Shown: positions 27,152-38,470, counted from the stretch's first letter. The stretch: DNA of 64,000 nucleotides from Subtercola boreus (GCF_003399635.1 NZ_NBXB01000028.1:101474-165473), one strand, 5' to 3'. Numbers and translations are program-made. The notes: generated from the sequence alone by a model not told the origin.

Positions 27152-28594
27152 ATGACACTCACACCCACGCCCGTCACGCCCAACACCTCCTCGTCGGCGG
27201 TCTCCGACCCGGGGCTGTCGTCGAAGTTCGACGAGGCCGACCTGCAGCAGAAGGCCAAAGACCACCTCTGGATGCACTTCGCCCGCCAGTCGGTCATGGA
27301 GGACGGTGCCGGCGTGCCCATCATCGTCAAGGGCGAAGGCCACCACATCTGGGACTCCACCGGCAAGAAGTACATCGACGGTCTCTCCGGGCTCTTCGTG
27401 GTGAACGCCGGCCACGGGCGGCAGCGTCTGGCCGAGGTGGCGGCGAAGCAGGCCGCTGAGCTGTCGTTCTTCCCCCTCTGGTCGTACGCGCATCCGGCTG
27501 CCATCGAACTCGCCGACAGACTGGCCGGTTACGCGCCCGGCGACCTGAACCGCGTCTTCTTCTCCACGGGCGGCGGCGAAGCCGTCGAGACGGCATTCAA
27601 ACTCGCCAAGTACTACTGGAAGCTGCAGGGCCGCCCCACCAAGCACAAAGTCATCTCCCGTGCGGTGGCCTACCACGGCACGTCGCAGGGGGCGCTGGCG
27701 ATCACCGGCATCCCCGCGATGAAGGAGATGTTCGAACCGGTGACTCCCGGCGGCTTCCGTGTGCCGAACACGAACTTCTACCGCGCATCCGAGCACGCCG
27801 ATGATCTGACGGCCTTCGGACAGTGGTCGGCGAACCGCATCGAAGAGATGATCCTGTTCGAGGGTCCGGAGACGGTGGCCGCGGTCTTCCTCGAGCCGGT
27901 GCAGAACTCGGGTGGATGTTTCCCCCCTCCCCCCGGCTACTTCAAGCGCGTGCGTGAGATCTGCGACCAGTACGACGTGCTGCTGGTGAGCGACGAGGTG
28001 ATCTGTGCCTTCGGCCGCATCGGCCACATGTTCGCCTGCGACGAGTACGGCTACGTGCCCGACATGATCACCTGCGCGAAGGGCATGACGAGCGGATACT
28101 CCCCCATCGGTGCGACGATCGTGTCGGATCGGGTGTATGAGCCGTTCAAGCACGGCCATGCCTCGTTCTCGCACGGCTACACGTTCGGTGGGCATCCGGT
28201 GTCCGCCGCGGTGGCGCTCGAGAACCTCGACATCTTCGAGGAGGAGAAGCTGAACGAACGCGTGCGGACGCTGTCGCCGGCCTTCCGTTCGACGCTCGAG
28301 CGCCTCAACGACCTGCCGATCGTCGGCGACGTGCGGGGCGACGGGTACTTCTTCGGCATTGAGCTCGTGAAGGACAAGGCGACGAAGGAGACGTTCGACG
28401 ACGACGAGTCGGAGCGGCTGCTGCGCGGCTTCCTCTCCCGCGCTCTCTTCGATGCCGGCCTGTACTGCCGGGCCGACGACCGGGGCGATCCGGTCATCCA
28501 GCTCGCGCCGCCGCTCACCGTGGGCCAGCCCGAGTTCGACGAGATCGAGGGCATCCTCCGCGGGGTGCTGACGGAGGCGTGGGCGCGCCTCTGA
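27152..28594 (+). CDS. Class-III aminotransferase, probable polyamine/omega-amine transaminase
   Basis: 480 residues. It has the fold-type I class-III signature: STGGGEAVETAFKLAKYYW, YHGTSQGALAITG, LVSDEVICAFGRIG and ITCAKGMTSGYSPIGATIV with the PLP Lys. The active-site pattern with LWSYAHP and FPLWS near residue 110 resembles putrescine-pyruvate (SpuC-like) and beta-alanine-pyruvate transaminases. With the PotDABC importer, PuuB-like oxidoreductase and gabT nearby, a putrescine or 4-aminobutanal-forming role is the best inference. The first 25 residues are Thr/Pro/Ser-rich. Confidence 0.9.
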   Translation: MTLTPTPVTPNTSSSAVSDPGLSSKFDEADLQQKAKDHLWMHFARQSVMEDGAGVPIIVKGEGHHIWDSTGKKYIDGLSGLFVVNAGHGRQRLAEVAAKQAAELSFFPLWSYAHPAAIELADRLAGYAPGDLNRVFFSTGGGEAVETAFKLAKYYWKLQGRPTKHKVISRAVAYHGTSQGALAITGIPAMKEMFEPVTPGGFRVPNTNFYRASEHADDLTAFGQWSANRIEEMILFEGPETVAAVFLEPVQNSGGCFPPPPGYFKRVREICDQYDVLLVSDEVICAFGRIGHMFACDEYGYVPDMITCAKGMTSGYSPIGATIVSDRVYEPFKHGHASFSHGYTFGGHPVSAAVALENLDIFEEEKLNERVRTLSPAFRSTLERLNDLPIVGDVRGDGYFFGIELVKDKATKETFDDDESERLLRGFLSRALFDAGLYCRADDRGDPVIQLAPPLTVGQPEFDEIEGILRGVLTEAWARL

Positions 28595-28625
28595 CCCGCC
28601 CGCGCCCTCGCCACCCCAGCCGCAC

Positions 28626-28687
28626 GTGAGACAGCTGCCACCTGGTGAGACTCTCATGCGGATCTCACCAGGTCACACCCATCTCAC
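28626..28687. promoter_or_regulatory. Nested GTGAGA/TCTCAC inverted repeat between amine genes
   Basis: A perfect 11-bp inverted repeat, ACCTGGTGAGA / TCTCACCAGGT, with a 12-nt loop lies in the 123-bp gap between the aminotransferase and the oxidoreductase. It is bracketed by an outer GTGAGA / TCTCAC pair, giving four related half-sites. It could be an operator for the Lrp-type regulator or an RNA hairpin that sets relative expression; the sequence alone does not decide. Confidence 0.6.
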
Positions 28688-28717
28688 GAATGCCCCACCA
28701 CCATGAAGGAGCGTGCC

Positions 28718-30193
28718 ATGAACTTCTGGGACGAGAGGGCGCCGGGAGCGGCCCCGGATGCCCGTGCCGACCGTTCGGCGGCGACATCCGACCTGGCTGC
28801 CAGCGTCTGCATCATCGGAGCAGGCCTCACCGGGCTCTGGACCGCCTACTACCTCGCTAAGGCCGACCCGTCGCTTGCGATCGTCGTTCTGGAGAAGGAG
28901 ACCGTCGGGTTCGGAGCCTCCGGGCGGAATGGTGGCTGGTGCTCAGCGCTGTTCCCGCGTTCGGCGGCATCACTCGAACGCACGCACGAATTCGACGCCG
29001 CCGTCGCGATGCGCTCCGCGATGGTCGCGACCGTCGCGGAGGTGGGCCGCGTGACCGCGCTCGAGGGCATCGACTGCGACTTCGCGCAGGGTGGCACGCT
29101 CACGTTCGCAATGAGTCCCGTGCAGGTCGCAGCGGCGCACGCCGAGGTGGAGGAGGCGGACCGCTTCGGAGTCGACCGACTGACGTACACGTCGTTCGTG
29201 GGCGGCGGCCTGCACAACTCAGCTTCCTCCGCGACCGCCGCCGCGCCCACGACGGGGACAGCAGGCCATCCGGCAGGAGCCCTCGGCGCCACCCACGACC
29301 CCGCCTGCGCGCGGCTGCACCCGGGAAAGCTCGTGCACGGACTCGCGGCAGTCGTCCAGCGTCTCGGCGTGCGCATTCACGAACACACCGAGGTCGTGTC
29401 GTGGGTGCCGGGCCACGTCACCTTCCGGGCGGCATCGGCCGCGACATCCAGCACCGGCGCCGGCACCGGCACCGGCACAGTCGCCGCTGACCGCATCGTC
29501 ATCGCCACCGAGGCCTATGGCGCCAAGCTGCCCGGCGTCGGACGCCGCATCCTCCCCCTCTACTCGCTGATGATCGCGACCGAGCCGCTACCCGACACGT
29601 TCTGGGAGTCTGCCGGCATCGCCCACGGCAACACCTTCAGCGACTACCGTCACCTGCTGATCTACGGCCAGCGCACCGCCGACAACCGGTTTGCGTTCGG
29701 CGGACGTGGCGCCCGTTATCACTGGGGGTCGAGCATCCGGCCCTCCTATGACACCGTGGAGCGGGTGTTCGACCACCTCCGTGACACGCTGGTCGACCTG
29801 TTCCCCGACGCGTTCGACGCGGAGGTGACCCACCGCTGGGGCGGGCCGATCGGTGTGCCACGCGACTGGCATGCCTCCGCCTCGTTCAACCCCCGCACCG
29901 GGATCGCGTACGCGGGCGGCTACGTCGGCGACGGCCTCAGCACCACGAACCTTGCGGGCCGCACCCTCACCGCCCTGATGACCGGCAACGACCCGAGCCT
30001 CGCCGCGCCCGGTGCCGACCTCCGCACACTGCCGTGGGTGAACCACCTCTCGCCGCGCTGGGAGCCTGAGCCCCTCCGGTTCCTGGGCACCAACCTCGGC
30101 CTCGCGTCGGCCGACCTTGCCGACCGGGAGGAACGGATGACCGGCCGCCCGTCACGCACCGCGCTCCTTCTCGGGCCCCTCACCGGCCACTGA
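28718..30193 (+). CDS. FAD-dependent amine oxidoreductase, PuuB-like (DAO family)
   Basis: 491 residues from the ATG giving MNFWDERAPG; AAGGAG sits 6 nt upstream, which excludes the ATG 15 nt earlier. A Rossmann FAD-binding loop VCIIGAGLTGLWTAYYL and the FASGRNGGWC-type motif (GFGASGRNGGWCSALF) are those of gamma-glutamylputrescine oxidase PuuB and related flavoenzymes. The central LPLYSLMIATEPLP and the C-terminal GYVGDGLSTTNLAGRTL FAD motif are intact. Low-complexity inserts near residues 172-190 and 240-255 are unusual. It likely oxidises an amine from the polyamine route. The last 38 codons recur, diverged, at 30933-31052. Confidence 0.88.
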   Translation: MNFWDERAPGAAPDARADRSAATSDLAASVCIIGAGLTGLWTAYYLAKADPSLAIVVLEKETVGFGASGRNGGWCSALFPRSAASLERTHEFDAAVAMRSAMVATVAEVGRVTALEGIDCDFAQGGTLTFAMSPVQVAAAHAEVEEADRFGVDRLTYTSFVGGGLHNSASSATAAAPTTGTAGHPAGALGATHDPACARLHPGKLVHGLAAVVQRLGVRIHEHTEVVSWVPGHVTFRAASAATSSTGAGTGTGTVAADRIVIATEAYGAKLPGVGRRILPLYSLMIATEPLPDTFWESAGIAHGNTFSDYRHLLIYGQRTADNRFAFGGRGARYHWGSSIRPSYDTVERVFDHLRDTLVDLFPDAFDAEVTHRWGGPIGVPRDWHASASFNPRTGIAYAGGYVGDGLSTTNLAGRTLTALMTGNDPSLAAPGADLRTLPWVNHLSPRWEPEPLRFLGTNLGLASADLADREERMTGRPSRTALLLGPLTGH

Positions 30194-30198
30194 AAAGC

Positions 30199-30720
30199 TC
30201 AGTCACCGCCGAGGTCTTTTTTGTCGAGATACTCGAGGATGAACCGATCGAACCTGCACTGGCTGCTCACATCGCTTTCCTCCAATTCGACCACTAGGCC
30301 CACGAGCGGAAGATAGACGGCACCGGGATCCTCCCTCAGGTCGTAGAAGTACGAGTGCGCGAAGTATTGGGCACCAACCGTCGGTCTGACAGCTCGACGA
30401 CGAATAACCTCGCAGCAGAGGGCGCATCGCAACTCCGCATCCCTGCGGCGGTCGGTCGAATACCAGTCCAGTCCCAGCTCTGTCATCGCGCCATTGAACG
30501 CTTCCTGTATCTCGCGTCGATCGTCGTGCCGCGACAGTCCGGCGAGCAAAGCCATTTTGTCCGTCGAAAAGCCCGACGCCAGAAGTTCCGCAGCAAGCCC
30601 GGGCACAGTCGGCGTATCGTGCGGCCACCACAGCCACTCTCTTGCCAGGTTCGCCAACACGTTGGCCTGAACTTCGTCGATGACTCTTCCGAGTCGCGCC
30701 TCGACAAGTGTTTTCAGCAT
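30199..30720 (-). CDS. Hypothetical protein, orphan
   Basis: 173 residues, no family recognised. The N-terminal half is helical (LGRVIDEVQANVLANLAREW), with a CALCCEVIRRR segment near residue 100 and a final strand/helix ending FDRFILEYLDKKD. Base composition is lower in GC than the flanks, and codon use includes TCT, AAA and ATT more often, which suggests transfer. It lies only 5 bp beyond the oxidoreductase stop, convergent, and sits between two copies of that gene's tail. Expression and function are open. Confidence 0.62.
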   Translation of the reverse strand: MLKTLVEARLGRVIDEVQANVLANLAREWLWWPHDTPTVPGLAAELLASGFSTDKMALLAGLSRHDDRREIQEAFNGAMTELGLDWYSTDRRRDAELRCALCCEVIRRRAVRPTVGAQYFAHSYFYDLREDPGAVYLPLVGLVVELEESDVSSQCRFDRFILEYLDKKDLGGD

Positions 30721-31131
30721 GTTCTCATGCTACGACAGGTGAGAATAAATCGTTGTTGCGATCGTATTTCTGTGCTCTTCCCATGTGTCTGCAATATCTC
30801 GTTCCGCGTTCCTTGCCGCACGCGCAGCGCTCACGGGGCGTCTGCTCCTCGAGTAGCGAAGTCGGGGCTGCAGTCGGGTCACCGTCCAGCCTCGAGGCGC
30901 GTCGCCGCTCCGCTCACAGATCACGCGGTTGTGTTGGCACCAACCTCCGCCTCGCCTCGGCCGACCTGGCCGACCTGGCCGACCGCGAAGAGCGGATGAC
31001 CGACCGCCCGTCGCGCACTGCGTACCTGCTCGGGCCGCTCACCGGCTACTGACCCCGCATCACGTCAGCCGCTGCGCTGCACCGCCAACCGTCCGCGCCG
31101 CATCCGGCTCATGCCTCAGAGCTGCAGGGCG
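30721..31131. other. Gap holding duplicated tails of the flanking genes
   Basis: No intact gene is seen in these 411 bp. About 30868-30896 resembles the 3' end of pdxH (encoding GWTVTRLQP) with the stop codon lost, and 30933-31052 resembles the 3' end of the FAD oxidoreductase. The left 140 bp match nothing in the window and are less GC-rich. Confidence 0.6.
30933..31052 (+). pseudogene. Remnant: duplicated 3' tail of the FAD oxidoreductase
   Basis: In frame this encodes GTNLRLASADLADLADREER then MTDRPSRTAYLLGPLTGY and a stop, against GTNLGLASADLADREER and MTGRPSRTALLLGPLTGH in the intact gene. The DNA differs at many third positions and carries an extra LAD repeat, so it is an old copy or the tail of a related allele. 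No upstream part of the gene is present, so it cannot be functional. Confidence 0.8.
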
Positions 31132-31791
31132 TCAGGGCTGCAGGCGCGTCACCGTCCAGCCGGCCGCCGAGCCGGGATCGCGAGCGTACACGAGCCGGTC
31201 GTGTAGTCGCGAGGTACGGCCCTTCCAGAACTCGATGCGCCGGGGCGCCAGCAGGTACCCGCCCCAGTGCACCGGACGCTCGACGGGCAGTTCCTCACCA
31301 CTGGGTCCCGTGAAGCGGGCGGTGAGCTCGGCGACCCTCTGCTCGAGCCCGGCACGCGAGACGACAGGCCGCGACTGGTGGCTGGTTGCAGCGGCGAGCT
31401 GCGATCCACGGGGGCGACTCGCGAAGTAGGCGTCGCTCTCTGCCGCGCTCAGCCTGGACACCTCGCCCTGCACGATCACCTGCCGATGCACTGGATACCA
31501 CGGGAACAAGAGCGTCGCCGCGGGAGTCGAGGCTAGCGCCCGGCCCTTTTCTGACGAATAGTTCGAGTAGAAGGAGAAGCCTCGGGCGTCCACTCCGCGG
31601 AGCAGCACCGTGCGGCTGCTGGGCACACCCTCGGCGTCCACGGTGCCAAGGACCATCGCGTTCGGTTCTTCGACCCCCGCAGCCTCGGCCTCGGCGAGCC
31701 ACGTCGTGAACTGCACGAACGGATCGGCGTCGAGACCGGCCTCGTCGAGCGGAAGGTCGCCGTAGTCGTGGTGCTCTGCAAGGGAATCCAT
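31132..31791 (-). CDS. pdxH: Pyridoxamine 5'-phosphate oxidase
   Basis: 219 residues, the standard length. The FMN enzyme makes PLP from PNP or PMP. Conserved elements are visible: PNAMVLGTVDAEGVPSSRTV, LLRGVDARGFSFYSNYSSEK with the FMN-binding RxxLLR and KG, FPWYPVHRQVIVQGEV, RPRGSQLAAATSHQS, and the C-terminal WGGYLLAPRRIEFWKGR then SRLHDRLVY. PLP is the cofactor of both aminotransferases and of ThrC and LysA in this window. It diverges from ogt over 117 bp. Confidence 0.97.
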   Translation of the reverse strand: MDSLAEHHDYGDLPLDEAGLDADPFVQFTTWLAEAEAAGVEEPNAMVLGTVDAEGVPSSRTVLLRGVDARGFSFYSNYSSEKGRALASTPAATLLFPWYPVHRQVIVQGEVSRLSAAESDAYFASRPRGSQLAAATSHQSRPVVSRAGLEQRVAELTARFTGPSGEELPVERPVHWGGYLLAPRRIEFWKGRTSRLHDRLVYARDPGSAAGWTVTRLQP

Positions 31792-31908
31792 GGTGTGGTC
31801 AACGGTACCTCGCGCACCTTCTCGTCAACAGGAGGCTCCTTCACCCGGGTTGTCCACAGAGTGCAGTGCACGGCCCCCCAAGCTCTCTCCCGGCGATACA
31901 GTCGAGCC

Positions 31909-32520
31909 ATGACCGCAACACCACTCACCGCGCCACCCGCTACCGCACCACCATCCACCGCACCAGAGCCCGCCGCGCGACGACCCGTTGCGCCGCGAGC
32001 CACCGCCTCACGACCTGCTGGCTCGCTCCCCACGCCGCTGTTCATCGCCCGTACCGACAGCCCCCTTGGGCGACTCGAAATCACAGCGACCAACCACGGC
32101 ATCGCGTCGCTCTCGATCGAGCGGGCCGGGATGCTCCCCCACGACGATCTCGCCGAACACCGCAGCCCTTTTCTCGACGACGCCCTCCAGCAACTCAGCG
32201 AGTACTTCGCCGGGTCCCGCACCGAATTCTCGGTGGCGCTCGACGTCGCGGGCACACCCTTCCAGCGCGATATCTGGCATCAACTGTCGCTGGTGGGCTG
32301 GGGCGAGGCACTCTCCTACGGTGAGCTCGGGCTGGCTGCCGGGCGCCCCGGATCGGGGAGGGCGGTCGGAGGTGCCGTCGGTGCGAACCCGGTGCCCATC
32401 CTCGTCGGCTGCCATCGTGTTCTGGCCTCCAACCGGCGCCTCACGGGTTATAGCGCCGGCAACGGCCTGCCCACCAAGATCTGGCTGCTCGAGCACGAAC
32501 GTATCGAGCACCACGCGTGA
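31909..32520 (+). CDS. ogt: Methylated-DNA-protein-cysteine methyltransferase
   Basis: 203 residues from ATG MTATPLTAPP. An Ala/Thr/Pro-rich leader of about 45 residues precedes the Ogt/Ada-C fold: FIARTDSPLGRLEITAT, QLSEYFAGSRTEFSVALD, GTPFQRDIWHQLSLVGWGEA then LSYGELG, and the active-site loop VGCHRVLASNRRLTGYSAG. The acceptor Cys is present, but the family's PCHRV reads GCHRV. The protein transfers methyl groups from O6-methylguanine to itself. Its stop overlaps the tag start (GTGA), giving an alkylation-repair operon. Confidence 0.9.
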   Translation: MTATPLTAPPATAPPSTAPEPAARRPVAPRATASRPAGSLPTPLFIARTDSPLGRLEITATNHGIASLSIERAGMLPHDDLAEHRSPFLDDALQQLSEYFAGSRTEFSVALDVAGTPFQRDIWHQLSLVGWGEALSYGELGLAAGRPGSGRAVGGAVGANPVPILVGCHRVLASNRRLTGYSAGNGLPTKIWLLEHERIEHHA

Positions 32521-33245
32521 CCGCCGACATCGGGCAAGGCGGGACGGCGGCGGCGCCGTCGCCGGTAGCGGCAGCCGGACGGACCGCGCTCGGCGCTCCT
32601 CCCGCGCCTGACCGACCCTCTCGGTCAGCGCTCATCGTCGGTACCGACGAACTGCCGCGCTGCGCCTGGGCCGGCTCAGACGCAGAGTATCAGCGGTACC
32701 ACGACGAGGAGTGGGGCACACCCCTCCACACCGACCAGAAGGTGTTCGAGAAGATCAGCCTCGAAGGCTTCCAGGCCGGACTCTCCTGGATCACCATCCT
32801 CCGGCGTCGCCCGGCCTTTCGAACGGCATTCAGCAACTTCGACATCGACGCTGTGGCAGCCTTCGACGAGGCCGACGTGGAACGTCTCGTCACCGACGCC
32901 TCGATCATCCGACACCGAGGCAAGATCACCGCTGTCATCAACAACGCCCGCATCACGCAGAACCTGATCGCCGAGCAGGGCGCTGGCGCGCTCGATCGCC
33001 TGCTCTGGGCCTCTGTGCCCGCCATCCCCGCGCCGCGCCCCCGCAGCCTGGAGGACTTCGTCGCCACCACCCCCGAGTCGACCGCCCTCAGCAAGACACT
33101 CCGCGCCCTCAGCTTCCGCTTCGTCGGCCCCACGACGATGTACGCCCTCATGCAGTCCGCCGGTGTCGTCGACGACCATGTGGAGGGCTGCTTCCGCGCA
33201 TCGATGGGGCAGTTCCGGCCCGCAGAGACAATTCTCGGGGCCTGA
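32517..33245 (+). CDS. tag: DNA-3-methyladenine glycosylase I
   Basis: 242 residues from a GTG overlapping the ogt stop. After a 45-residue Ala/Pro-rich leader comes the TAG domain: RCAWAGSDAEYQRYHDEEWG holds the first Cys and His zinc ligands, VFEKISLEGFQAGLSWITIL the helix-hairpin region and LSFRFVGPTTMYALMQSAG the catalytic core, with the last ligands in VDDHVEGCF. It removes 3-methyladenine from DNA by base excision. Pairing with ogt covers two classes of alkylation damage. Confidence 0.95.
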   Translation: MTADIGQGGTAAAPSPVAAAGRTALGAPPAPDRPSRSALIVGTDELPRCAWAGSDAEYQRYHDEEWGTPLHTDQKVFEKISLEGFQAGLSWITILRRRPAFRTAFSNFDIDAVAAFDEADVERLVTDASIIRHRGKITAVINNARITQNLIAEQGAGALDRLLWASVPAIPAPRPRSLEDFVATTPESTALSKTLRALSFRFVGPTTMYALMQSAGVVDDHVEGCFRASMGQFRPAETILGA

Positions 33246-33268
33246 ACTGCCCACTCGATCGAAGGCGG

Positions 33269-34024
33269 TCAGACGGTAAGCGAGAGCTCGGCGGGGCCCG
33301 AGATGCGAAGGTCGAAACCGGCCAGGGCCGCCCACACGACGAGGTCGTCGACCGAGAAGAAGTCCTCGCCCGCGAGGACGAGGGCACGTGTCAGCTCGCC
33401 CTTCGCCTTCTTGTTGAAGTGGTTCAGGGCGCGGCGCGAGCCGTCGGGCCCCATGGTGAACACTCGCAGCAAGTACGAGTTCGGGCGAGCATCCACCGGC
33501 CCGAGGGCCACGTACCCCTCCGAGCGGAAGTCGAGCAGCAGGCCCGGATGCCTGGCCAACGCATCGGAGGCGGCCAGGACCCAGTGCTTCTTCAGCGACG
33601 TTGCGGCCAGACCGGGAACTCGCGAATCGTGCGAGAGCCGGTAGGCGGGGATGCGGTCACCCGCGAGGAGCGGGCCGAACAGTGCCGAGTGCACCCCGAC
33701 GTGCGCGAACGCGAACGAGCGAGCGGCGGCCGGGAGAGAGGGTGCATCGAGCCCGTCGAACACGACCCCGGTGTAGCGGTCGAGCGCGGGCCTGGTCGGC
33801 GACAGCGTCAACCGGCGGTTCCGCGCCACCTCGACGGCGGCCAGGCCTGGCGACAACTTGAGCGCAGCGGCCGAAGCATCCGCGTCCCGCGCAAGTGTGC
33901 GCACCGCACGAACGAGTTCGGCCCGACGCGTCTTCAGCTTCGGAAAGCTGAGCGAAGACAGGTCGAGCCGATCATCCGTGCCGCCGTCCCTCTTCGTTTC
34001 GGAGGGAGGAAGCAGTATCAACAA
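33269..34024 (-). CDS. yaaA: YaaA-family peroxide stress protein
   Basis: 251 residues, full length. It begins MLILLPPSETKRDGG, the family hallmark, with RYTGVVFDGLDAPSLP in the middle and LNHFNKKAKGELTRAL near residue 205. In E. coli YaaA limits free iron and DNA damage after peroxide stress and binds DNA through a helix-hairpin-helix. The gene begins 3 nt after the atpC stop on the same strand, so it is likely read from the ATP synthase transcript. Confidence 0.92.
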   Translation of the reverse strand: MLILLPPSETKRDGGTDDRLDLSSLSFPKLKTRRAELVRAVRTLARDADASAAALKLSPGLAAVEVARNRRLTLSPTRPALDRYTGVVFDGLDAPSLPAAARSFAFAHVGVHSALFGPLLAGDRIPAYRLSHDSRVPGLAATSLKKHWVLAASDALARHPGLLLDFRSEGYVALGPVDARPNSYLLRVFTMGPDGSRRALNHFNKKAKGELTRALVLAGEDFFSVDDLVVWAALAGFDLRISGPAELSLTV

Positions 34025-34027
34025 CTG

Positions 34028-34312
34028 TTATGAAACCAACTCTGCCGCACGGGCCACGATGGTGACCCTGTCGTTCTCGACCGAGAGGAAACCCTCGTTG
34101 GCACGGGCAACGATGCGCTTGCCATCGGCCAGCGTCACGCGTACCTCGCCCTCGGACAGGATCGCCAGCAGGGGCTCGTGCCCGCGCAGGATACCGATCT
34201 CGCCCTCGGTCGTCTTCGCGATGACCTGCGTCGCGTCGCCCGACCACACTTCGTGGTCGGCCGACACGACGCTGACCTGCAGCGGCGCGGCAGCGCCGGT
34301 GACGTCAGCCAT
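34028..34312 (-). CDS. atpC: F0F1 ATP synthase subunit epsilon
   Basis: 94 residues from ATG MADVTGAAAPLQVSVV, 2 nt after the atpD stop; an upstream ATG overlapping atpD is not favoured. Only the N-terminal beta-sandwich is present (EIGILRGHEPLLAIL, VRVTLADG, NEGFLSVENDRVTIVA). The C-terminal helical hairpin found in E. coli epsilon is missing, as in other short actinobacterial forms, so inhibition by the extended hairpin is not expected. Confidence 0.95.
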   Translation of the reverse strand: MADVTGAAAPLQVSVVSADHEVWSGDATQVIAKTTEGEIGILRGHEPLLAILSEGEVRVTLADGKRIVARANEGFLSVENDRVTIVARAAELVS

Positions 34313-34314
34313 GT

Positions 34315-36736
<2,422 letters not shown>

Positions 36737-36739
36737 TAC

Positions 36740-38377
36740 TTAGCGGCGACCTTTCACGATCTGTGCCTGGTTGACGTCTTCCTTGTCGGAAGCCTCGAAC
36801 CTCTCGGAACCGACGGATGCGAGCGGCTTGCCCTCACCGGTCTGGAAATCCTTCTTGAAGGAGTCCACACCCGACTCGAGAGCCGACACGATGTCGTCGG
36901 AGAGCACGTTGGTGTCGCGGAGCTTCGAGAGCACCTCGGTGTTGCGACCGAAGTAGTCCAGCAGTTCGCGCTCGAAACGGAGGATGTCCTCGACGGGAAC
37001 CTCATCCAGCTTGCCGTTCGTTCCGGCCCAGATCGAGACGACCTGCTCCTCGACGGGGTACGGAGAGTACTGCGGCTGCTTGAGCAGCTCGGTGAGGCGG
37101 GCACCGCGGGCCAGCTGGCGACGGGATGCCGCGTCGAGGTCGGACGCGAACATCGCGAACGCCTCGAGCGAGCGGTACTGGGCGAGCTCGAGCTTCAGCG
37201 TTCCGGAGACCTTCTTGATGCTCTTCACCTGGGCGTCGCCACCGACGCGCGACACCGAGATGCCGACGTCGACTGCGGGGCGCTGGTTGGCGTTGAACAG
37301 GTCGGATTGCAGGAAGATCTGGCCGTCGGTGATCGAGATCACGTTGGTCGGGATGTAGGCCGACACGTCGTTCGCCTTGGTCTCGATGATCGGCAGGCCG
37401 GTCATCGAGCCGGCACCGAGCTCGTCGGAGAGCTTGGCGCAACGCTCGAGCAGACGGGAGTGCAGGTAGAACACGTCACCGGGGTAGGCCTCACGTCCCG
37501 GCGGACGACGCAGCAGCAGCGACACGGCGCGGTAGGCCTCGGCCTGCTTGGAGAGGTCGTCGAAGATGATGAGGACGTGCTTGCTGTCGTACATCCAGTG
37601 CTGGCCGATGGCAGAACCGGTGTAGGGAGCGAGGTACTTGAATCCGGCAGGGTCGGACGCGGGCGACGCGACGATGGTGGTGTACTCCATCGCTCCGGCG
37701 TCTTCGAGCGCACCCTTCACCGAAGCGATGGTGGAGCCCTTCTGGCCGATGGCGACGTAGATGCAGCGCACCTGCTTGTTCGTGTCGCCGGATTCCCAGT
37801 TGGCCTTCTGGTTGATGATCGTGTCGATCGCGATGGCCGTCTTGCCAGTCTGGCGGTCACCGATGATGAGCTGACGCTGGCCGCGACCGATCGGGATCAT
37901 GGCGTCGATCGCCTTGATGCCGGTCTGCATGGGCTCGTGCACGCTCTTGCGGCTCATGACGCCGGGCGCCTGGAGCTCGAGGGCACGACGGCCGGTGGTC
38001 GCGATCTCGCCGAGACCGTCGATCGGGTTGCCGAGCGGGTCGACGACCCGGCCGAGGTAGCCGTCGCCGACAGGCACGGAGAGCACCTCGCCCGTGCGCT
38101 CGACCTGCATGCCCTCGACGATTCCGCTGAACTCACCGAGGACGATGACACCGATCTCGTCCTGCTCGAGGTTCTGGGCAAGGCCCAGGGTGCCGTCGGC
38201 GAAACGGATGAGTTCGTTGGCCATCACGCCGGGAAGACCCTGCACGTGTGCAATGCCATCGGCAGCGTCGATGACGTAGCCGACCTCGACAGCACTCGCT
38301 GCAGTCGGCTCGTAAGACTTGACGAAATCCTGAAGAGCGTTACGGATCTCGTCCGGGCTGATCGTTAGTTCTGCCAT
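36740..38377 (-). CDS. atpA: F0F1 ATP synthase subunit alpha
   Basis: 545 residues from the ATG with AAGGA six nt upstream; a TTG two codons earlier is the alternative. Non-catalytic nucleotide site: [19 protein letters not shown] and [11 protein letters not shown]; the arginine finger region is in the SGSIG-like stretch [15 protein letters not shown]-terminal extension of about 25 residues ends [14 protein letters not shown]. Confidence 0.98.
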   Translation of the reverse strand: MAELTISPDEIRNALQDFVKSYEPTAASAVEVGYVIDAADGIAHVQGLPGVMANELIRFADGTLGLAQNLEQDEIGVIVLGEFSGIVEGMQVERTGEVLSVPVGDGYLGRVVDPLGNPIDGLGEIATTGRRALELQAPGVMSRKSVHEPMQTGIKAIDAMIPIGRGQRQLIIGDRQTGKTAIAIDTIINQKANWESGDTNKQVRCIYVAIGQKGSTIASVKGALEDAGAMEYTTIVASPASDPAGFKYLAPYTGSAIGQHWMYDSKHVLIIFDDLSKQAEAYRAVSLLLRRPPGREAYPGDVFYLHSRLLERCAKLSDELGAGSMTGLPIIETKANDVSAYIPTNVISITDGQIFLQSDLFNANQRPAVDVGISVSRVGGDAQVKSIKKVSGTLKLELAQYRSLEAFAMFASDLDAASRRQLARGARLTELLKQPQYSPYPVEEQVVSIWAGTNGKLDEVPVEDILRFERELLDYFGRNTEVLSKLRDTNVLSDDIVSALESGVDSFKKDFQTGEGKPLASVGSERFEASDKEDVNQAQIVKGRR

Positions 38378-38470
38378 TGCCAATCCTTATTGTTTAGGTG
38401 AAGCGTAATACTCGGGACTGTGGATGCTCCCCGCTGCGCAGGGCGGAATTCCACGTTCCGGGAAAAGTCG

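Noticed and set aside
30730..30924. Small minus-strand frame containing GWTVTRLQP
   Set aside because: The match to the pdxH end is only about 30 bp and the rest has no coding character, so I treat it as a duplicated tail, not a gene.
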